Assembly: GCF_008802405.1 (NCBI RefSeq)
Contig: NZ_VZDO01000021.1
Span: forward strand, 1 to 64,000
Direction: 5' to 3'
Source of the DNA: Plantimonas leprariae
GTDB taxonomy: Bacteria > Pseudomonadota > Alphaproteobacteria > Rhizobiales > Rhizobiaceae
DNA: 64,000 bases
How positions within the stretch are numbered: the stretch's first letter is position 1; every line of letters begins with the position of its first letter. A program made the translations under genes and the position numbers. Of the stretch, positions 60,326-64,000 are shown piece after piece. The notes under the pieces were generated by a model. The model was not told where the DNA came from. It saw only the letters and a list, made by a program, of their open reading frames with translations, and did no database searches.

Positions 60326-61452
60326 GCGAGCGCTTCTCGTTCCGCCTCCTCGCCACGGAGGGCCGGGCGCGGCGCGGCGAGATCACGATGCCGCGCGGCA
60401 CGGTCCGCACGCCCGCCTTCATGCCGGTCGGTACCGCCGGCTCGGTGAAGGCGATGTATCCGGATCAGGTTCGCGAACTCGGCGCCGACATCATCCTCGG
60501 CAATGTCTACCACCTGATGCTCCGGCCGGGGGCGGAGCGCGTGGCGCGGCTCGGCGGCCTGCACGACTTCGCCCGCTGGCCGCATCCGATCCTCACCGAT
60601 TCCGGCGGGTTCCAGGTCATGTCGCTGGCGGGGCTCCGCAAGCTCGACGAGACCGGCGTCGTGTTCAAGTCGCATGTCGACGGCTCGATGCATTCGCTCA
60701 CACCCGAGCGGTCGATCGAGATCCAGGGACTGCTCGACAGCGATATCCAGATGCAGCTCGACGAATGCATCCGCCTGCCGGCGGATCGGGCCGAGATCGA
60801 GCGGGCGATGGAGATGTCGCTGCGCTGGGCGGAGCGCTGCCGCATCGCCTTCGGCGAGCAGCCCGGTAAGGCGATGTTCGGCATCGTGCAGGGCGGCGAC
60901 GACGTGGCGCTGCGGCTGCGCTCGGCAGCGGGTCTCGCCGAGCTCGATCTCAAGGGCTATGCGGTCGGCGGGCTCGCGGTCGGCGAGCCGCAGGCGGTGA
61001 TGCTCGGCATCCTCGACGAGACGCTGCCGGCGATGCCGACCGACAAGCCGCGCTACCTGATGGGCGTCGGCACGCCTGACGACATCGTGGAATCGGTGCG
61101 GCGGGGCATCGACATGTTCGACTGCGTGATGCCGACGCGCGCCGGCCGGCATGGGCTCGCCTTCACGCGGCGCGGCAAGGTGAACTTGCGCAACGCGCGC
61201 CATGCCGACGACCATCGCCCGCTGGACGAGGAGTCGCCATGCCCGGCGGCCCGCGACTACAGCCGCGCCTACCTCCACCATCTGGTGCGCTCCGACGAAG
61301 CGCTGGGCGCGATGCTGCTGACCTGGAACAACCTCGCCTATTATCAGTCGCTGATGGCGTCGCTGCGCGATGCGATCGAGCGGAGTGCCTTCGAGGACCG
61401 CGCCGCGTCGATCCGAGACGAATGGCGGCGGGGCGACATCGCCGCGCTCTGA
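60322..61452 (+). CDS. tgt: tRNA-guanine transglycosylase with degenerate zinc site
   Basis: 376 residues; ATGA overlap with queA. Exchanges G34 for preQ1 in tRNA-Asn/Asp/His/Tyr. The catalytic region [14 protein letters not shown] and the [12 protein letters not shown] block are intact. The zinc ligands expected as Cys-x-Cys-x2-Cys and His read Ser305, Cys307, Ala310 and Asn336: only one of four remains. The fold is otherwise full length with YSRAYLHHL, so a zinc-independent form is inferred. Confidence 0.93.
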   Translation: MSERFSFRLLATEGRARRGEITMPRGTVRTPAFMPVGTAGSVKAMYPDQVRELGADIILGNVYHLMLRPGAERVARLGGLHDFARWPHPILTDSGGFQVMSLAGLRKLDETGVVFKSHVDGSMHSLTPERSIEIQGLLDSDIQMQLDECIRLPADRAEIERAMEMSLRWAERCRIAFGEQPGKAMFGIVQGGDDVALRLRSAAGLAELDLKGYAVGGLAVGEPQAVMLGILDETLPAMPTDKPRYLMGVGTPDDIVESVRRGIDMFDCVMPTRAGRHGLAFTRRGKVNLRNARHADDHRPLDEESPCPAARDYSRAYLHHLVRSDEALGAMLLTWNNLAYYQSLMASLRDAIERSAFEDRAASIRDEWRRGDIAAL

Positions 61453-61875
61453 TCAGGCGGAAACGTCGTCGCCCTTGCGGATGCTGCAGCCGGTGATCTT
61501 CATCGAGCCGTCGGCCTGCCGCATCAGCGTGTAGCTCGCGATGTAGCTCTGGCCCTTGCCATCCGTCATGTTGACGTCCTGCCGGAAGCCCTCCGAACCG
61601 ATCGGGGTCAGCGGACCGAAGGTGACGTTGTTCGAGTCGGCGACCACCGCGTAGCCGCCGCGCACCATCGCCATGAAGCCGGAGGACGTCGGGAACATCG
61701 CCCTGATGTTCGGGGCCGCGTAGGAATAGGCCGTGTCGCCGTCACCCGCCTTGAAGGCGCGAAGTTGCGCGGCGATCGTGTCGCGCACGTCGCCGGCGTC
61801 GTCGGCGGTGGAGGCCGCCGCGTTCGCGAGAAGAAGTCCGGCGGCGAGCGCCGCCGCCTGCATCAGTCGAAACAT
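61453..61875 (-). CDS. DUF4864 exported protein
   Basis: 140 residues with a signal peptide (about 1-24). DUF4864 pattern: VRDTIAAQLRAFKAGDGDTAYSYAAPNIRAMFPTSSGFMAMVRGGYAVV. A SnoaL-like small periplasmic protein with no known role. Stop abuts tgt with no gap. Confidence 0.82.
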   Translation of the reverse strand: MFRLMQAAALAAGLLLANAAASTADDAGDVRDTIAAQLRAFKAGDGDTAYSYAAPNIRAMFPTSSGFMAMVRGGYAVVADSNNVTFGPLTPIGSEGFRQDVNMTDGKGQSYIASYTLMRQADGSMKITGCSIRKGDDVSA

Positions 61876-62070
61876 CCCGCGTCCTCCATGGCGTTCTCAG
61901 ATTCGATGAACATTCCCTTGCGGATCACGGTCGGTAGTGGCCGGTTGCGCACACATTCGCGTGATCGCGCCTTCGCCACCCTTCGAGAACGCCACCCGGC
62001 GTGGTGGCACGCCGGCAACCTTTCCGCGCCATGCCTACTTATCGGCTCGGATGGGACGGGAACGCGAAGC

Positions 62071-62244
62071 ATGCGAAAGACGTGGCGGGAAAAGGGCTTA
62101 GTCGGTGCCGACGTGGTCGCCTATGCCAGCGCCGCCGCGGCCATCGCCTTCATCTTTGCGCTGACCTTCGGCACGATGGGCGATTTGAACTTCAGCTATC
62201 CGGACGCCGGTAGTTCCGCGCTTGTCGCTGAATCCTCCCCATAA
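62071..62244 (+). CDS. Small single-pass membrane protein, 57 residues
   Basis: Frame MRKTWREKGLVGADVVAYAS with a positive N-terminus and one hydrophobic segment (about 13-37). GGGAA lies 9-13 bases before the ATG. No family recognised; a larger in-frame start at 61765 runs antisense to DUF4864. Plausible but weakly supported. Confidence 0.35.
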   Translation: MRKTWREKGLVGADVVAYASAAAAIAFIFALTFGTMGDLNFSYPDAGSSALVAESSP

Positions 62245-62418
62245 TCCTGAAGTCGCGCTGCCTTGCTGGTTTTCCAATTCTGTTGATCGTTTAGAATTTT
62301 CAGCGGCGTGCAACCATGTCACCCGAATTGTTAGTCGCGATACTTGTGGTTGGCTAATATAGCCGTCAGGAACCTGCCTGACGACCAGCGCTTCTCCTGT
62401 GACAAACGGAGAAGACCT

Positions 62419-62907
62419 TTGTCGAAACTGACTTTGACCGCCGCAGCGTTCTTCATGACGCTCGGGTCCGCCGCCGTCGCCCAGACCCCTTCCGTCAACG
62501 ACGACGAATTCCTGATGAAAGCCGCCGTCGGCAACACCTTCGAGATCGAGGAGTCGAAGCTGGCGCTGGAGCGCGCGAGCGACCCGAAGCTGAAGCAGTT
62601 CGCTCAACAGATGATCGACGACCACCAGAACGCGCTGCAGAAACTGCAGAATGCGGCCGGCGATGCCAAGGGCAAGGCGGAGATGAAGCTCGACCAGCCG
62701 CACCAAGCGAAGGTCGACAACCTCAAGACGTTCAACGGTCGCGACTTCGATAAGGTCTACATCGCCGATCAGATCGCTTCCCACGACGAGACGGTGTCGC
62801 TGCTCTCCGACTACGACCAGAACGGCCAGAACGACGATCTCGGCGACTGGGTCGACGACGCGCTGCCGGTGGTGAAGCAGCATAAGATGATGATCGACGC
62901 GATGTGA
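62419..62907 (+). CDS. DUF4142 periplasmic protein (ferritin-like fold)
   Basis: 162 residues from a TTG with GGAG eight bases upstream; signal peptide about 1-22 (ends AVAQ). DUF4142 pattern: DDEFLMKAAVGNTFEIEESKLALERASDPKLKQFAQQMIDDH and LPVVKQHKMMID, a four-helix bundle often linked to envelope or oxidative stress. A longer in-frame ATG at 62344 lacks a signal-peptide start. Confidence 0.85.
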   Translation: MSKLTLTAAAFFMTLGSAAVAQTPSVNDDEFLMKAAVGNTFEIEESKLALERASDPKLKQFAQQMIDDHQNALQKLQNAAGDAKGKAEMKLDQPHQAKVDNLKTFNGRDFDKVYIADQIASHDETVSLLSDYDQNGQNDDLGDWVDDALPVVKQHKMMIDAM

Positions 62908-62958
62908 GCGGTCTGCCGCCGCACCCCCCGTCCCAATTCGAATTTCGAGGCCTTACCG

Positions 62959-64000
62959 ATGAACGCGCGTAAACTCATGCTGCCGGCGGCGCTTGCGGCC
63001 GCTCTTCTTTCTTCCGCGGCAATGGCGCAGGAAGCGCAGAAGAACAATTTGCAGGAAACCACGACGGACAAGGTGCAGAACGCCGTCCGCTCGGTGACCG
63101 GCAACCCGCTGGCGAATGCCGATGCCGACATGAAGCATGTCCTCGACGCCCTCGCGTCGCTGGATCCGAAGTCGATCCCGGACCTTGAGGCCCCCGAGGC
63201 GCGCCAGCAGCCGACGGCGGCGGACGGCGCGATGCAGGTGCTGCGTGAGCAGGGCAAGAGCACGCTGCCCGACCCGGCGGTGATGTCGAAGAACATCCTC
63301 GTCGACGGCGGCAAGGAGAAGATCGTCGCCACCGTGTTCCAGCCGGCGAATGCCGGCGGCGGGGCGCTACCGGTCATCGTCTACTTTCACGGCGGCGGCT
63401 TCGTGATCGCCAACAACTCGACCTATGCTGCGAGTGCCGCGATGCTGGCGAAAGAAGTGAACGCCGTTGTCGTCTCCGTCGAGTATTCGAAGGCGCCGGA
63501 GCACAAGTTCCCGGCGGCGCACGACGACGCGATCGCCGCCTACAAGTGGGTGGCGCAGAATGCGCAGAGCATCGGCGGCGACCCGAGCAAGATCGCGCTC
63601 GTCGGCGAAAGCGCCGGCGGCAACCTCGCCACCAACGTCGCCATCGCGGCGCGCGACCAGAACCTGCCGAAGCCGGTCTACGAAGTGATCGTCTACCCGA
63701 TGGCGGGCACGAATCTCGACACCGATTCGTACAAGGCGGCGGATTTGAGTGGCGTGCAGCCACTGAACAAGCCGATGATGCAGTGGTTCTATCAGAACGC
63801 CACCAGTTCGCCGGCGGACATGCAGGACCCGCGCCTCGACATCGTCGGCAAGGCGGACGTGAAGGGTCTCGCGCCGGCGACGGTCATCACGGCGTCGATC
63901 GACCCGCTGCAGTCGGAAGGCAAGGCGTTGGCGGACAAGCTGCAGCAGGCCGGTGTGCAGGTCGACTACCAGAACTACGACGGCGTCACGCACGAGTTCT
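62959..64000 (+). CDS. Exported alpha/beta hydrolase, HSL family (partial)
   Basis: 347 codons to the window edge, no stop seen. Signal peptide about 1-23. HSL-type oxyanion motif HGGGF at 144-148, nucleophile Ser218 in GESAGG, Asp315 in SIDPLQSEG and His345 in THEF complete the triad. Long N-terminal region (24-110) without a recognised domain. An esterase or lipase of the periplasm; substrate unknown. 51 nt after the DUF4142 gene, possibly co-transcribed. Confidence 0.88.
   Translation, partial: MNARKLMLPAALAAALLSSAAMAQEAQKNNLQETTTDKVQNAVRSVTGNPLANADADMKHVLDALASLDPKSIPDLEAPEARQQPTAADGAMQVLREQGKSTLPDPAVMSKNILVDGGKEKIVATVFQPANAGGGALPVIVYFHGGGFVIANNSTYAASAAMLAKEVNAVVVSVEYSKAPEHKFPAAHDDAIAAYKWVAQNAQSIGGDPSKIALVGESAGGNLATNVAIAARDQNLPKPVYEVIVYPMAGTNLDTDSYKAADLSGVQPLNKPMMQWFYQNATSSPADMQDPRLDIVGKADVKGLAPATVITASIDPLQSEGKALADKLQQAGVQVDYQNYDGVTHEF

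Overview
The window is high-GC bacterial chromosome from an alphaproteobacterium, most likely of the order Hyphomicrobiales (Rhizobiales). Four things point there. The gene content includes a GSII-type glutamine synthetase with a divergent DUF2735 gene, an EipB (DUF1849) gene, DUF1489, an ATP12 chaperone and a phasin-clpS-clpA block. The regulatory sites have alphaproteobacterial form: GAAC-N7-GAAC (LexA), TTAA-N7-TTAAC (CtrA) and TTGAC/CTATAT (housekeeping sigma). The synteny is conserved chromosomal synteny. I see no insertion sequence, prophage or CRISPR array. Genus cannot be fixed from sequence alone.

Region 1 (1-14840) starts with the last codons of tuf, followed by the S10-spc-alpha ribosomal protein supercluster, rpsJ to rplQ, with secY, adk and rpoA inside and an intrinsic terminator after rplQ. 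Most genes overlap or lie within 30 nt of each other. Five longer gaps (S17/L14, L18/S5, L15/SecY, Adk/S13, RpoA/L17) carry strong RNA hairpins, and the Adk/S13 gap also has a good promoter. Region 2 (14840-15450) is a gene-poor strip with three more terminator-like hairpins, a strongly structured segment that may be a small RNA, and a 41-residue secreted peptide gene.

Region 3 (15.5-33.4 kb) is mostly housekeeping: a Do-type protease, rarA, a pseudouridine synthase, an ATP12 chaperone, a Tat-exported molybdoenzyme with its cytochrome b, a type III polyketide synthase with an isoprenylcysteine-methyltransferase-like partner, YaiI, lipB, tRNA-Leu(GAG), mgtE, a MerR regulator with its operator, and several DUF families. 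An uncharacterised 191-residue gene has a perfect CtrA box nested in an inverted repeat upstream. Region 4 (31.9-42 kb) holds a SPOR-domain D-Ala-D-Ala carboxypeptidase, a phasin, clpS-clpA, two GNAT-type genes, a HIT protein, a phosphodiesterase, a RidA protein, eipB and a small HNH nuclease.

Region 5 (42.4-46.9 kb) is a nitrogen module. glnII and a DUF2735 gene are divergent, and glnB-glnA-glsA form a probable operon behind a sigma-54 promoter, so glutamine synthesis, its PII regulator and a glutaminase sit together. Region 6 (47-64 kb) has nnr, a fosmidomycin-type MFS exporter, a Phd/VapC toxin-antitoxin pair, uvrA and ssb divergent around an SOS box, gyrA, a 42-residue membrane peptide, coaD, two cyclophilins, queA-tgt (Tgt has lost most of its usual zinc ligands), DUF4864, DUF4142, and an exported alpha/beta hydrolase cut by the window end.

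The least explained signals are the Tgt zinc-site loss, the structured RNA candidate after rplQ, the CtrA-box gene, the polyketide cassette, the hairpin-filled operon gaps and the small unannotated peptides.
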